Position numbers and translations under genes: made by a program. A stretch of DNA of 64,000 nucleotides, taken from Streptomyces sp. F001 (GTDB lineage Bacteria; Actinomycetota; Actinomycetes; Streptomycetales; Streptomycetaceae). The notes beneath the pieces are model-generated. The model was not told the DNA's origin. It was given only the letters and a program-made list of their open reading frames with translations, and ran no database searches. Position 1 is the first letter of the stretch, and each line of letters begins with the position of its first letter. Location: the NCBI RefSeq assembly GCF_004187715.1, contig NZ_QZWF01000020.1, positions 1-64,000 of the forward strand, in the 5' to 3' direction. Below, in pieces: positions 39,874-49,430 of the stretch.

Positions 39874-42800
39874 GTGGCACCGCAACGGGGATGGGCACGG
39901 AGACTGTGGGATTACGCCTGGCGATATCCCAAGGACGTCGTCCTGGCCCTGGGCTCCTCGCTCGCCGGCATGGCCGTCCTGGCCCTGGTCCCCCTGATCA
40001 CCAAGGTGATCATCGACGATGTGATCGGCGACCGCACCCGGGGCATGGCCCCCTGGGCCGGTGCCCTCATCGGCGCCGCGCTGCTCGTCTACGTCCTCAC
40101 CTACATCCGCCGCTTCTACGGCGGCCGCCTCGCCCTCGACGTCCAGCACGACCTGCGGACGGAGATGTTCGGGACGATCACCCGGCTCGACGGCCGCCGT
40201 CAGGACGAGCTGTCCACCGGTCAGGTCGTCGGCCGGGCCACCAGCGACCTCCAGCTGATCCAGAGCCTGCTCTTCATGCTCCCGATGACCATCGGGAACC
40301 TCCTGCTCTTCCTGATCTCCCTCGTGATCATGGCGTGGCTGTCGTTGCCGCTCACGCTGGTCGCCCTGGCCGTGGCCCCCGCTCTCTGGTTCATCGCGAA
40401 GCGCTCCCGCTCCAAGCTCCACCCCGCCACCTGGTACGCGCAGGCCCAGGCCGCCGCCGTCGCGGGCGTGGTCGACGGTGCCGTCAGCGGCGTCCGCGTG
40501 GTGAAGGGATTCGGGCAGGAGGACCAGGAGACCGGCAAGCTGCGCGAGGTCGGCCGGAAGCTGTACGCCGGGCGGCTGCGCACCATCCGTCTGAACAGCA
40601 AGTACACCCCGGCCCTGCAGGCCGTCCCCGCCCTCGGCCAGGTCGCGATGCTCGCGCTCGGCGGCTGGCTGGCCGTGCGCGGCCACATCACGCTCGGCAC
40701 GTTCGTCGCCTTCTCCACCTACCTCGCCCAGCTCGTCGGCCCGGTCCGCATGCTGGCCATGGTCCTCACCGTCGCCCAGCAGGCCCGCGCCGGCACCGAA
40801 CGCGTCCTGGAGCTGATCGACACCGAGCCCTCGCTGAGCGACGGCACCAAGGAACTCCCCGCCGACGCCCCCGCGACCGTCGAGTTCGACGACGTCTCCT
40901 TCGCCTACGACGACTCCAAGCCGGTCCTCCAGGGGCTCAGCTTCGAGATCCGCCCCGGCGAGACCCTCGCCGTCGTCGGCTCCTCCGGCTCCGGAAAGTC
41001 GACCGTCTCCCTGCTCCTGCCGCGCTTCTACGACGTGACGCGCGGCGCCGTCCTCGTCGGTGGCCACGACGTCCGTGAGCTGACCCTCGATTCCCTCCGG
41101 TCCGCGATCGGGCTGGTCCCCGAGGACTCGTTCCTGTTCTCCGACACCGTCCGCAACAACATCGCGTACGGCCGCCCGGACGCCACCCAGGAGGAGATCG
41201 AGAACGCCGCCCGTGCCGCCCAGGCGGACCGTTTCATCGCCGAGCTCCCCGACGGCTACGACACCACGGTCGGCGAGCACGGCCTGACCCTCTCCGGCGG
41301 CCAGCGTCAGCGCATCGCGCTCGCCCGCGCCATCCTCACCGACCCGCGTCTGCTCGTCCTCGACGACGCCACGTCCGCCGTGGACGCCCGTGTCGAGCAC
41401 GAGATCCACGAGGCGCTGGGGCACGTCATGCAGGGCCGGACCACGCTGCTGATCGCGCACCGGCGCTCCACCCTCAACCTCGCCGACCGCATCGCCGTCC
41501 TCGACGCAGGCCGCCTCGCCGACCTCGGCACCCACGAGGAGCTCCAGCGCCGCTCGGCCCTCTACCGCCGCCTGCTCACCGACCCCGACGGACTCGGCGG
41601 CGTCTCCCCGGGCCACGCCCAGCCCGCCGTCCCGCCGGAGGACACCTCCGTACGCGACGAACTGGACGCCGAGTTCGACGCGGAGCGCGGGGTCACCCCC
41701 CGCCTGTGGACCGGCGACCGCGAGCCGAAGGACACCGCGCTCGCCGGGACCCCCGCCACCCCCGAACTCCTCACCCAGGTCGACGCCCTGCCCCCGGCCA
41801 CCGACACCCCCGAGGTCGACGAGGCGCGCGCGGTCCGGCCGGAGGAGTCGTACGGGCTGAAGCGGCTGCTGCGAGGCTTCGGACTGCCCCTGCTGGTCAG
41901 CCTCGGCCTCGTCGCCGTCGACGCCGGCATGGGACTGCTGCTGCCCGTGCTGATCCGGCACGGCATCGACAGCGGCGTGACCCAGGCCGCCCTCGGCGCC
42001 GTGTGGGCGGCCTCGCTGCTGGCGCTGCTCGCGGTGCTCGCGCAGTGGGCCGCGCAGATCGGCGAGACGCGGATGACCGGCCGGACCGGCGAACGCGTGC
42101 TGTACTCGCTCCGGCTGAAGATCTTCGCCCAGCTCCAGCGGCTCGGACTCGACTACTACGAGCGGGAGCTGACCGGCCGGATCATGACCCGGATGACGAC
42201 CGATGTCGACGCCCTGTCGACGTTTCTGCAGACGGGCCTGGTCACGGCGTTCGTCTCGGTCGTCACCTTCTTCGGCATCATGGTCGCCCTGCTGGTGATC
42301 GACGTACAGCTCGCGCTGGTCGTGTTCGCCACGCTGCCGCCGCTGATCATCGCCACCTACTTCTTCCGCCGCGCGAGCGTGAAGGCGTACGAACTCGCCC
42401 GTGAGCGCGTGTCGTCGGTCAACGCCGACCTTCAGGAGACGGTGTCCGGGCTGCGGATCGTGCAGGCCTTCCGGCGTGAGCGGGACGGCGGGCGGCGCTT
42501 CGCGGAGCGCAGCGACAGCTACCGGCAGGCCCGTATCCGCGGCCAGTGGCTGATCTCCGTGTACTTCCCGTTCGTGCAGTTCCTGTCGTCGGTCGCCGCG
42601 GCGGCGGTGCTGATCGCGGGTGCCGGGCGGGTCGAGGCGGTCACGCTGACCGCGGGCGCGCTGGTCGCGTACCTGCTGTACATCGACCTGTTCTTCGCCC
42701 CCGTGCAGCAGCTCTCCCAGGTCTTCGACGGCTACCAGCAGGCGTCCGTCTCGCTCGGCCGTATCCAGGAGCTGCTGCAGGAGCCGACGTCCACGAAGCC

Positions 42801-43644
42801 GGCCGGCGAACCCCGCGACGTCCGCTCCCTGCGCGGCGACATCGCCTTCGAGGACGTGCACTTCGCCTACGGGGACGAGGAGGAGGCCCTCAGCGGCATC
42901 GACCTGACCGTCCCCGCCGGGCAGACCGTCGCGTTCGTCGGCGAGACCGGCGCGGGCAAGTCGACCCTCGTCAAACTGGTGGCACGGTTCTACGACCCCA
43001 CCAGCGGCCGGGTCACCGTCGACGGCCAGGACCTGCGGGCCCTCGACCTCACCTCGTACCGGCACCGTCTCGGCGTCGTCCCGCAGGAGGCGTACCTCTT
43101 CCCCGGCACCGTCCGCGACGCCATCGCCTACGGCCGCCCGGACGCCACCGACGCCGAGGTGGAGGCGGCGGCCCGCGCGGTGGGCGCACACGAGATGATC
43201 GCCACGCTGGAGGGCGGCTACCTCCACGAGGTAGCCGAGCGCGGCCGCAACCTCTCCGCCGGGCAACGGCAGTTGATCGCGCTGGCCCGCGCCGAGCTGG
43301 TCGACCCGGACGTGCTGCTCCTCGACGAGGCGACGGCCGCACTGGACCTGGCGACGGAGGCACAGGTCAACCAGGCGACGGACCGGCTGGCAGGGCGTCG
43401 TACGGCCCGCCCGTCGCCCGACCACCACCCCTCATCGAGCGCTTACGCGCGCACCACCTTGATTGTGGCGCACCGGCTGACCACCGCCGCCCGGGCCGAC
43501 CGGGTCGTGGTGATGGACCACGGCCGCGTCGTGGAGGACGGCACACACGAGGAACTGCTGGCGCGCGGCGGACAATACGCCGAACTGTGGCGGACGTTCG
43601 TCGGTGCACCGGAGCCGGAGGAGCCGGTAGCCGCGTCTCATTGA
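39874..43644 (+). CDS. Fused two-half ABC exporter (ABCB type)
   Basis: 1256-residue membrane exporter made of TMD1-NBD1-TMD2-NBD2. NBD1: Walker A GSSGSGKST (near 369), LSGGQ, Walker B LLVLDDATS with Asp498 replacing the catalytic Glu. NBD2: GETGAGKST (near 1023), LSAGQ, LLLDEATAA with Glu1152. So the site formed by NBD1 Walker B and NBD2 signature is degenerate, as in heterodimeric exporters, here joined by an acidic linker (about 590-690). In NBD2 about 17 extra residues (RPSPDHHPSSSAYAR) break the link between GRRT and TLIVAHRL. Start GTG 39874 has GGAGGG 7 bp upstream. Probably exports a drug, lipid or peptide. Confidence 0.95.
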   Translation: MAPQRGWARRLWDYAWRYPKDVVLALGSSLAGMAVLALVPLITKVIIDDVIGDRTRGMAPWAGALIGAALLVYVLTYIRRFYGGRLALDVQHDLRTEMFGTITRLDGRRQDELSTGQVVGRATSDLQLIQSLLFMLPMTIGNLLLFLISLVIMAWLSLPLTLVALAVAPALWFIAKRSRSKLHPATWYAQAQAAAVAGVVDGAVSGVRVVKGFGQEDQETGKLREVGRKLYAGRLRTIRLNSKYTPALQAVPALGQVAMLALGGWLAVRGHITLGTFVAFSTYLAQLVGPVRMLAMVLTVAQQARAGTERVLELIDTEPSLSDGTKELPADAPATVEFDDVSFAYDDSKPVLQGLSFEIRPGETLAVVGSSGSGKSTVSLLLPRFYDVTRGAVLVGGHDVRELTLDSLRSAIGLVPEDSFLFSDTVRNNIAYGRPDATQEEIENAARAAQADRFIAELPDGYDTTVGEHGLTLSGGQRQRIALARAILTDPRLLVLDDATSAVDARVEHEIHEALGHVMQGRTTLLIAHRRSTLNLADRIAVLDAGRLADLGTHEELQRRSALYRRLLTDPDGLGGVSPGHAQPAVPPEDTSVRDELDAEFDAERGVTPRLWTGDREPKDTALAGTPATPELLTQVDALPPATDTPEVDEARAVRPEESYGLKRLLRGFGLPLLVSLGLVAVDAGMGLLLPVLIRHGIDSGVTQAALGAVWAASLLALLAVLAQWAAQIGETRMTGRTGERVLYSLRLKIFAQLQRLGLDYYERELTGRIMTRMTTDVDALSTFLQTGLVTAFVSVVTFFGIMVALLVIDVQLALVVFATLPPLIIATYFFRRASVKAYELARERVSSVNADLQETVSGLRIVQAFRRERDGGRRFAERSDSYRQARIRGQWLISVYFPFVQFLSSVAAAAVLIAGAGRVEAVTLTAGALVAYLLYIDLFFAPVQQLSQVFDGYQQASVSLGRIQELLQEPTSTKPAGEPRDVRSLRGDIAFEDVHFAYGDEEEALSGIDLTVPAGQTVAFVGETGAGKSTLVKLVARFYDPTSGRVTVDGQDLRALDLTSYRHRLGVVPQEAYLFPGTVRDAIAYGRPDATDAEVEAAARAVGAHEMIATLEGGYLHEVAERGRNLSAGQRQLIALARAELVDPDVLLLDEATAALDLATEAQVNQATDRLAGRRTARPSPDHHPSSSAYARTTLIVAHRLTTAARADRVVVMDHGRVVEDGTHEELLARGGQYAELWRTFVGAPEPEEPVAASH

Positions 43645-43724
43645 CGGTCGTGCAACCATCCGACATACGTCGTGCGTCCGTACACCCGTACGCCATGTGT
43701 CGCGGTACGGGAGGGACGGGCGAA

Positions 43725-44117
43725 GTGGACAAGGGAGCGACAGGGATACGGCGGGGGCTCGCGCTCGGCATGGCCGTACTGACCGCGTCCGGACTGCTCG
43801 CACTCGCGGCACCGGCCGAGGCACAGGCGGCCGCCTCCTGCACCGGCCGCAAGGTCAGGACCCTCCCTTTCTCCACCGGCACCGTGCACGTCTACAAGCA
43901 GGGCCGCTACGTCTGCGCCGTCACGCTGGCCAAGAACCCCGGCCGCGAGCGGACGATGTCGGCCAGCGTGCAGGCGCGCGGCCACCGCCCGGTGGTCCGC
44001 AAGGACAAGCGCACCCGCCGCATCAGCACGCCGCTCGTGTACGTGGGGAACCGGTGCGTGTGGGTCAAGGGCTCGGTGAGCGGGGGCTCGGTGAGTTCGG
44101 GCTGGATCCTGTGCTGA
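43725..44117 (+). CDS. Small secreted four-cysteine protein
   Basis: 130 residues: signal peptide (IRRGLALGMAVLTASGLLAL ... AEAQAAA) and a mature basic domain with four Cys (SCTGRK, YVCAV, NRCVW, WILC) that could form two disulfides. I recognise no family. The GTG at 43725 has GGAGGG about 10 bp upstream; an in-frame ATG at 43695 (MCRGTGG) would add ten residues. It stands 80 bp after the ABC exporter. Confidence 0.6.
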   Translation: MDKGATGIRRGLALGMAVLTASGLLALAAPAEAQAAASCTGRKVRTLPFSTGTVHVYKQGRYVCAVTLAKNPGRERTMSASVQARGHRPVVRKDKRTRRISTPLVYVGNRCVWVKGSVSGGSVSSGWILC

Positions 44118-44212
44118 ACCCCTGGTCAGGCGTGCGTGCCTGAAACCCCTCTGGTGTGAACGGAGTTGCTCCGATAGCTTCCGGCGCACATCTGTTCTCA
44201 CAGGGAGGGTGC

Positions 44213-45631
44213 ATGCGCAAGGCGCTCAGATGGCTGCTCGCGCTCACCGTGCTCATAGGCACGTTGAGCACGGCGGGGGCGGCCACCGCCGCTCAGCCGG
44301 AGGCCACGGATATCAAGGACCGGCTGCTCTCCATACCGGGGATGCGGCTGGTCGAGGAGAAGCCGTACACCGGCTACCGCTTCTTCGTCCTCAACTACAC
44401 CCAGCCGATCGACCACCGCAGGCCCTCCAAGGGCACGTTCGAGCAGCGGATCACCGTGCTGCACAAGGACGTCTCCCGCCCGACGGTCTTCTACACCGGC
44501 GGCTACAACGTCTCCACGAACCCCAGCCGCCGCGAGCCGACGCAGATCGTGGACGGCAACCAGGTCTCCATGGAGTACCGCTTCTTCACCCCGTCCCGGC
44601 CCAGCCCGGCCGACTGGACGAAGCTGGACATCTGGCAGGCCGCCAGCGACCAGCACCGCATCTTCAAGGCGCTCAAGCCCATCTACGACAAGAAGTGGAT
44701 TTCCACGGGCGGTTCGAAGGGCGGCATGACCGCCACGTACTACGAGCGCTTCTACCCGCGCGACATGGACGGCGTCGTCGCCTACGTCGCCCCCAACGAC
44801 GTCGTGAACAAGGAGGACTCGGCGTACGACGAGTTCTTCGCGCACGTCGGCACCGAGGAGTGCCGCGACCGGCTGAACGGCGTCCAGCGCGAGGCGCTCG
44901 TGCGCCGGGAGCCGATGGAGCAGAAGTACGCGGCGTACGCGGCCGAGAACGGCTACACCTTCAACACCGTCGGCAGCCTCGACAAGGCCTACGAGGCCAC
45001 GGTGCTCGACTACGTGTGGGGCTTCTGGCAGTACAGCCTGCTGTCCGACTGCGACACGATCCCCGCGGACGCGAAGAACGCCACCGACGAGGAGATCTGG
45101 AACTCGATCGACACGATCGCCGGGTTCTCCTTCTACACGGACCAGGGCCTGGAGCCGTACACGCCGTACTACTACCAGGCGGGCACGCAGCTGGGCGCGC
45201 CGACGATCGGGTTCCCGCACATCGAGAAGAAGTACATCCGCTACGGCTACCTGCCGCCGCGCTACTTCGTGCCGCGGGACATCGAGATGCGCTTCCAGCC
45301 GGGTGTGATGCGGGACGTGGACAGCTGGGTCCGCCACAACGCGCACCAGATGCTCTTCGTCTACGGCGAGAACGACCCGTGGGGTGCCGAGCCGTTCCGC
45401 CTCGGCAAGGGCGCGCGTGACGCGTACGTCTTCACCGCCCCCGGCGCCAACCACGGCGCCAACGTGGCCGGCCTCGTCGCCGACGAGAAGGCGCTCGCCA
45501 CGGCAAAGATCCTGAAGTGGGCGGGCGTCGCGTCCGCCACCGTCCAGTCGGACCCGGCGGCGGCCAAGCCGCTGGCCAAGTACGACGCGAAGCTGGACAA
45601 GCGCGGCGCGGAGCGGACCCTGCGTCCGTAA
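44213..45631 (+). CDS. Secreted tripeptidyl aminopeptidase, PS-10/S37 family
   Basis: 472-residue exported serine peptidase. Signal peptide MRKALRWLLALTVLIGTLST ... AAQP. Nucleophile motif STGGSKGGMTATYYERFYP (Ser in GGSKGG), acid in VYGENDPWGAEP, His in APGANHGANV. Layout matches the PS-10 (MEROPS S37) peptidases first known from Streptomyces. ATG 44213 follows a good GGGAGG site; the earlier frame is untranslated leader. It probably removes tripeptides from secreted proteins. A hairpin separates it from the convergent lipoprotein gene. Confidence 0.92.
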   Translation: MRKALRWLLALTVLIGTLSTAGAATAAQPEATDIKDRLLSIPGMRLVEEKPYTGYRFFVLNYTQPIDHRRPSKGTFEQRITVLHKDVSRPTVFYTGGYNVSTNPSRREPTQIVDGNQVSMEYRFFTPSRPSPADWTKLDIWQAASDQHRIFKALKPIYDKKWISTGGSKGGMTATYYERFYPRDMDGVVAYVAPNDVVNKEDSAYDEFFAHVGTEECRDRLNGVQREALVRREPMEQKYAAYAAENGYTFNTVGSLDKAYEATVLDYVWGFWQYSLLSDCDTIPADAKNATDEEIWNSIDTIAGFSFYTDQGLEPYTPYYYQAGTQLGAPTIGFPHIEKKYIRYGYLPPRYFVPRDIEMRFQPGVMRDVDSWVRHNAHQMLFVYGENDPWGAEPFRLGKGARDAYVFTAPGANHGANVAGLVADEKALATAKILKWAGVASATVQSDPAAAKPLAKYDAKLDKRGAERTLRP

Positions 45632-45652
45632 CCCGTGCAACCCCGGTGCTGT

Positions 45653-45680
45653 GCCCGCCCGTCGACTACAGCGGGCGGGC
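45653..45680. terminator. Hairpin between convergent peptidase and lipoprotein genes
   Basis: GCCCGCCC (45653-45660) pairs with GGGCGGGC (45673-45680). It starts 22 bp after the peptidase stop and runs over the lipoprotein stop codon, so it can terminate the plus-strand transcript. Confidence 0.6.
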
Positions 45681-46301
45681 GCAGCCCACCGGGTTCTCGC
45701 CGCCCAGTTCGACGTAAAGGGCCGTCGACGCCGGGCAGTCGGTGCGGGTGGCGACGGCCTCGGTCACCTCGTACTCCGGCTGCTGCTTGCCCCTGCCGTT
45801 GCACGCGGTCTCCCGGACCTGGCCGCCGCCGGAGTCGTAGACACAGTCGCCGACGATGGTGCGGGGGCCGCCCCCGCCGCCGGGATCGCCGGGGTGCGGC
45901 GGCTGGAGTTTGCGCATACAGGCGTAGCCCTGCGGGACCGCGCCGTCGCCGTCCTCGTCGTGCGAGGGGCGCTGTTCGCTGATGTGCAGCACGAAGTCCG
46001 TGGTCGCCGGGCACGGCGGCCCCTCGCTCACCCTGCCGTCGTGCCGCGCCACGACCCGCGCCGCCGCCCGCTCACTGGTGCAGGAGACCTCGGTGAAGCT
46101 GCTCGTACCGAAGGAACTGCACTCGTCCACCGCGAGGAACACCGCCCCGAACCCGGAGGGCCGCATCGCCGAGGCCGACGCCGTCCCCCCAGCGCCCGGC
46201 GGATCGTCCTCGGACCCCCCGTTCGCGGGCGCCTGACAGCCCATCAGTACGGCCGCCAGCAGGACCGGCAGAGCAGCCCCCACCGCACTTTTCCCACGCA
46301 T
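45666..46301 (-). CDS. Lipoprotein of unknown function
   Basis: 211-residue exported lipoprotein. Lipobox LMGC gives Cys22 after MRGKSAVGAALPVLLAAV. The mature part has several cysteines (ECSSFG, VSCTSE, PPCPATT, YACMRK, GDCVYD, TACNG, TDCPAS, GCARPL), suggesting multiple disulfides, and appears to contain two related modules (EVSCTSERAAARVVARHDG and RETACNGRGKQQPEYEVTEA). I do not recognise the family. ATG 46301 is preferred because the GGGGGGA purine run is 7 bp upstream; ATG 46307 is too close to it. Confidence 0.75.
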   Translation of the reverse strand: MRGKSAVGAALPVLLAAVLMGCQAPANGGSEDDPPGAGGTASASAMRPSGFGAVFLAVDECSSFGTSSFTEVSCTSERAAARVVARHDGRVSEGPPCPATTDFVLHISEQRPSHDEDGDGAVPQGYACMRKLQPPHPGDPGGGGGPRTIVGDCVYDSGGGQVRETACNGRGKQQPEYEVTEAVATRTDCPASTALYVELGGENPVGCARPL

Positions 46302-46432
46302 GGTCATTCCCCCCACCCCCGTCCAGCGTGACCCGCCGCGGCGGGCCCACGCCAGACAAGCAGGGTGCTTTGCGCACGTTGGGGGTGTTGCTTCGGGTGT
46401 GCGGCGTACGGCGCCCTACGTCCAATTGACGG

Positions 46433-48262
46433 CTAGTACGTCAGCCCGTGTCCGATGGGATACAGCACCCGCGCCGGATCGTCGGCCCGCTGCACCGGCA
46501 CCGGCAGCTTCCCGCGCGGCTCCACCCGCCCGGCGATCACCCGGGCGGCCGCCCGCAGCTCGACGTCCGTCCAGGAGTACGCGGCCAGGTAGGCGCGCAC
46601 CCCGGGGAGTCGGGCCACGTCGTACGGATTGCGGACCGCCACCGCGACCACCGGCTTCCCGGTCGCCAGCAGCCGCTCGACCAGCGTCTTCTGTGCGCTG
46701 CTCGCCGTGACGTTGTACGTGCCGACCACCACGGCGTCCGCGTCCCCGGCCGCCGTCACGGCCTGGTCGATGGCCGTCGCCGACGGATTGATGCCGGTCG
46801 ACAGCGGGGTCGCCGTAAAGCCCAGCTCGGTCAGGGCGCCCGCGAGCACACCGGTGGGCGGGCCCGTGGTGCCCGACGGCGAGGCCGGGTCGGCGCCGAC
46901 GACGAGCAGCCGGGGATGCTCGCGCCGGGACAGCGGCAGCAGCCGCCCCTCGTTGACGAGCAGGGTCGTCGTGCGCTCGGCGATCCGGTCGGCCGCCGCC
47001 AGGTGCGCCTTCGTGCCCACCGTGCGGTCGACGCCGCGCGCGCTGACGTACGGATCGTCGAACAGCCCCAGCTTCGCCTTCAGCCGCAGCACCCGCAGGA
47101 TCGACTCGTCGAGCCGCTCCTCGGTCAGCTCGCCGTCCTGCACGGCCCCCAGGACCGCGTTCCAGGCGACGTCCAGCTTGGGTGCGTTGAGCAGCAGGTC
47201 CACGCCCGCCTTCAGCGCCAGCACCGGCACCCGGTCGTCGCCGTACTTCGTCCGTACGCCCGCCATGTCGAGGGCGTCGGTGACCACGACGCCGTCGTAG
47301 CCGAGCTGCTCGCGCAGGATGCCGGTGAGGATGGGGCGGGAGAGGGTGGCCGGGTCGCCGGAGTCGTCCAGCGCGGGGACCAGGATGTGCGCGGTCATGA
47401 TGGAGTCGATGCCGGCCTCGATCGCCGCGCGGAAGGGCGGAGCATCGAGCGTCTCCCACTGTTCCCGGGTGTGCTTGATGGTGGGGAAGCCGTAGTGGCT
47501 GTCGACCTCGGTGTCGCCGTGCCCGGGGAAGTGCTTGGCGGTCGCCGCGACCTTCGAGCGCTGGTATCCGGCGACCTCGGCGGCGACGAGGCCGGCCACC
47601 GCGGCCGGATCCGCGCCGAAGGAGCGGACGCCGATGACCGGGTTGGCGGGATTGACGTTCACGTCGGCGACCGGCGTGTAGTCCTGCTGGATGCCCATCG
47701 CGCGCAGTTCCTCGCCCGCGATCCGGCCGAGCGTACGGGCGTCGGAGCGGGAGCCGCCGGCGCCCATCGCCATCGCGCCCGGGAACAGAGTGGCCGGCTT
47801 GCCCACGCGGGCGACGATGCCGTGCTCCTGGTCGGTGGAGACGAGCGCGGGCAGTCCGCGCGGCAGTGCGAGGGACGCCCGCTGGATGCCGTTGGAGAGG
47901 TCGGCGATCTGGTGCGGGTCGCGGGTGTTGTGCGCCCACACGAAGTAGATGACGCCGCCCAGGCGGTACTTGGCGATCAGCTCGGCGGCCGTCCGCACGC
48001 CGAACTCCCTGAGGTTGGCGTCGATGTCGGCCTGGTCGGGGGCGGTCGCCGAGTGACCGTAGACCCGGGAGACGAAGAGCTGGCCGACCTTCTCCTCCAA
48101 CGTCATACGGGAGATGAGGCGGCGCAGCGGGCGGTCGTCGGCGCGGGCGTGGGCGCGGGGGCCGACCGTGAGGGCCGCGGTCACGCCCGCGGTGGCGGCG
48201 AGGACAGTGCGTCTGGAGGGGATCGCGGTGTTTCCCGTGCTTCCCGTGCTGGTGTGGTGCAC
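46433..48262 (-). CDS. Tat-exported GH3 beta-N-acetylhexosaminidase-like glycosidase
   Basis: 609 residues. Tat signal SRRTVLAATAGVTAALTVG near residue 15. GH3 catalytic domain with NagZ-type features: KHFPGHGDTEVDSHYG (general acid/base His loop) and VVTDALDMAGV (nucleophile Asp), plus STDQEHGIVARV. A GH3 C-terminal domain follows (VVGADPASPSGTTGPP ... YPIGHGLTY). It probably releases GlcNAc from muropeptides or chitin fragments outside the cell. GTG 48262 is chosen for AAGGAG 5 bp upstream and because it begins the Tat signal; the long upstream open frame is non-coding. Confidence 0.93.
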   Translation of the reverse strand: MHHTSTGSTGNTAIPSRRTVLAATAGVTAALTVGPRAHARADDRPLRRLISRMTLEEKVGQLFVSRVYGHSATAPDQADIDANLREFGVRTAAELIAKYRLGGVIYFVWAHNTRDPHQIADLSNGIQRASLALPRGLPALVSTDQEHGIVARVGKPATLFPGAMAMGAGGSRSDARTLGRIAGEELRAMGIQQDYTPVADVNVNPANPVIGVRSFGADPAAVAGLVAAEVAGYQRSKVAATAKHFPGHGDTEVDSHYGFPTIKHTREQWETLDAPPFRAAIEAGIDSIMTAHILVPALDDSGDPATLSRPILTGILREQLGYDGVVVTDALDMAGVRTKYGDDRVPVLALKAGVDLLLNAPKLDVAWNAVLGAVQDGELTEERLDESILRVLRLKAKLGLFDDPYVSARGVDRTVGTKAHLAAADRIAERTTTLLVNEGRLLPLSRREHPRLLVVGADPASPSGTTGPPTGVLAGALTELGFTATPLSTGINPSATAIDQAVTAAGDADAVVVGTYNVTASSAQKTLVERLLATGKPVVAVAVRNPYDVARLPGVRAYLAAYSWTDVELRAAARVIAGRVEPRGKLPVPVQRADDPARVLYPIGHGLTY

Positions 48263-48293
48263 GTGCGCTCCTTCCGGAGGAGGTCCGCTGAAG

Positions 48294-48330
48294 GAAACTT
48301 CCAAAGTGCCACCAATATCCGGGAAGTTTC
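48294..48330. promoter_or_regulatory. Inverted repeat upstream of GH3 gene
   Basis: GAAACTTCC (48294-48302) and GGAAGTTTC (48322-48330), perfect 9-bp arms 19 bp apart, 32-68 bp before the GH3 start. It does not resemble the DasR site. Likely a binding site of a sugar-responsive regulator. The rest of 48263-48598 shows no supported gene. Confidence 0.5.
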
Positions 48331-48598
48331 TGCCGGTCAAGGGGACGCACAGGGAAGGGGCGAGGGGCCGCCATCGGCGCATGGGAGGGGGGCGCGCCGA
48401 TGGCGGCGGGGTGCCGGCCGCGGTACGGCGGAGAGGGTGGTCAGCGTTCGCAGCCAGCAGCGAGGCCGACACCGCACCGAGGAGACTCATCCGGCAGCCT
48501 GGCCCTTGGACGACAGCGGTACGGGGCGGGTTCCCATTCCGCACGGTTTCAGGGAAGTTGGGCACTCCGCCGCAGGGACCCTCCGGAGCAGTGGCCGG

Positions 48599-49399
48599 TC
48601 ACGCCGAGTCGTTGAGGAGGCGTCCGAGGTGGTCCCGGCCTCCGTCCAGCAGACCGGGAAGCGGCGCGGCCGCCTCGTACCAGCGCTTCTCGTACTCCCA
48701 GCACAGCCAGCCCTCCCAGCCGTGCCGGGAGAGGATCTCGACGCACTCGGCAAGCGGGAGGACGCCCGCGCCGAGGGGGAGCGGGGTGGTGTCGGTGGCG
48801 GAGGCGATGTCCTTGACCTGGACGTAGCCCAGGTAGGGGGACAGCGCCGCATAGCTCTCCGAGGGCTGCTCGCCGCCCAGCCAGGTGTGCATCACGTCCC
48901 ACAGGGCGCCCACCTGGCGGTGGCCGACCTGCCCGAGGACGCGGATCGCGTCGGCGGCGGTGCGGTGCGAGTCGTGGGTCTCGAGGAGGATGCGCACGCC
49001 GGCGTCGGCGGCGTACTCGGCGGCCGTGCCCAGGCGGCGTGCGGCGGTCGCGTCCGCCTCGGCGGGCTCCTGGTCCGGGCCGCCTCCGGGGAAGACCCGG
49101 ATGTACGGGGCACCCAGGTCGCGGGCCAGGTCGAGGAGGTCGCGGATCTCGGCGAGCACGGGCCCGTCGGCGCCCGGCGCGGCCACGCGCGCGTACCCGG
49201 CGAGGCCCAGGATCTCGACGCCGGCCGCCTTGAACTCGGCGACCGTGTCGGCCCGTGCGGTGAGATCGAGGCCGGGGTGGACCGGCTCCTCCGGGTGCGC
49301 GCGCAGCTCGACGCCGTGGTAGCCGTGGGCGGCCGCGAGCCGGGCCACCTCCGGTACGGGGAGGCCGGGGACGCCGAGAGTGGAGAACGCCAGTTTCAT
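48599..49399 (-). CDS. Sugar phosphate isomerase/epimerase (xylose isomerase-like TIM barrel)
   Basis: 266-residue AP-endonuclease-2-fold protein. It opens MKLAFSTLGVPGLPVPEVAR and shows GYHGVELRAHPEEPVHPG, RILLETHDSHRTAADA (metal-ligand Glu and neighbouring His), GALWDVMHTWLGG (metal Asp/His) and CWEYEKRW (last metal Glu). Relatives act on inositol, hydroxypyruvate or ketoses; substrate here unknown. ATG 49399 begins the conserved barrel; upstream MYEAGY is less likely. No sugar transport genes are adjacent. Confidence 0.87.
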   Translation of the reverse strand: MKLAFSTLGVPGLPVPEVARLAAAHGYHGVELRAHPEEPVHPGLDLTARADTVAEFKAAGVEILGLAGYARVAAPGADGPVLAEIRDLLDLARDLGAPYIRVFPGGGPDQEPAEADATAARRLGTAAEYAADAGVRILLETHDSHRTAADAIRVLGQVGHRQVGALWDVMHTWLGGEQPSESYAALSPYLGYVQVKDIASATDTTPLPLGAGVLPLAECVEILSRHGWEGWLCWEYEKRWYEAAAPLPGLLDGGRDHLGRLLNDSA

Positions 49400-49430
49400 G
49401 TACCCAGCTTCATACACACCGGCGTTCCCG

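Noticed and set aside
39850..43428. 1192-codon minus-strand open frame over the ABC exporter
   Set aside because: Exact antisense of a complete exporter gene; the composition is low-complexity and shows no family features.
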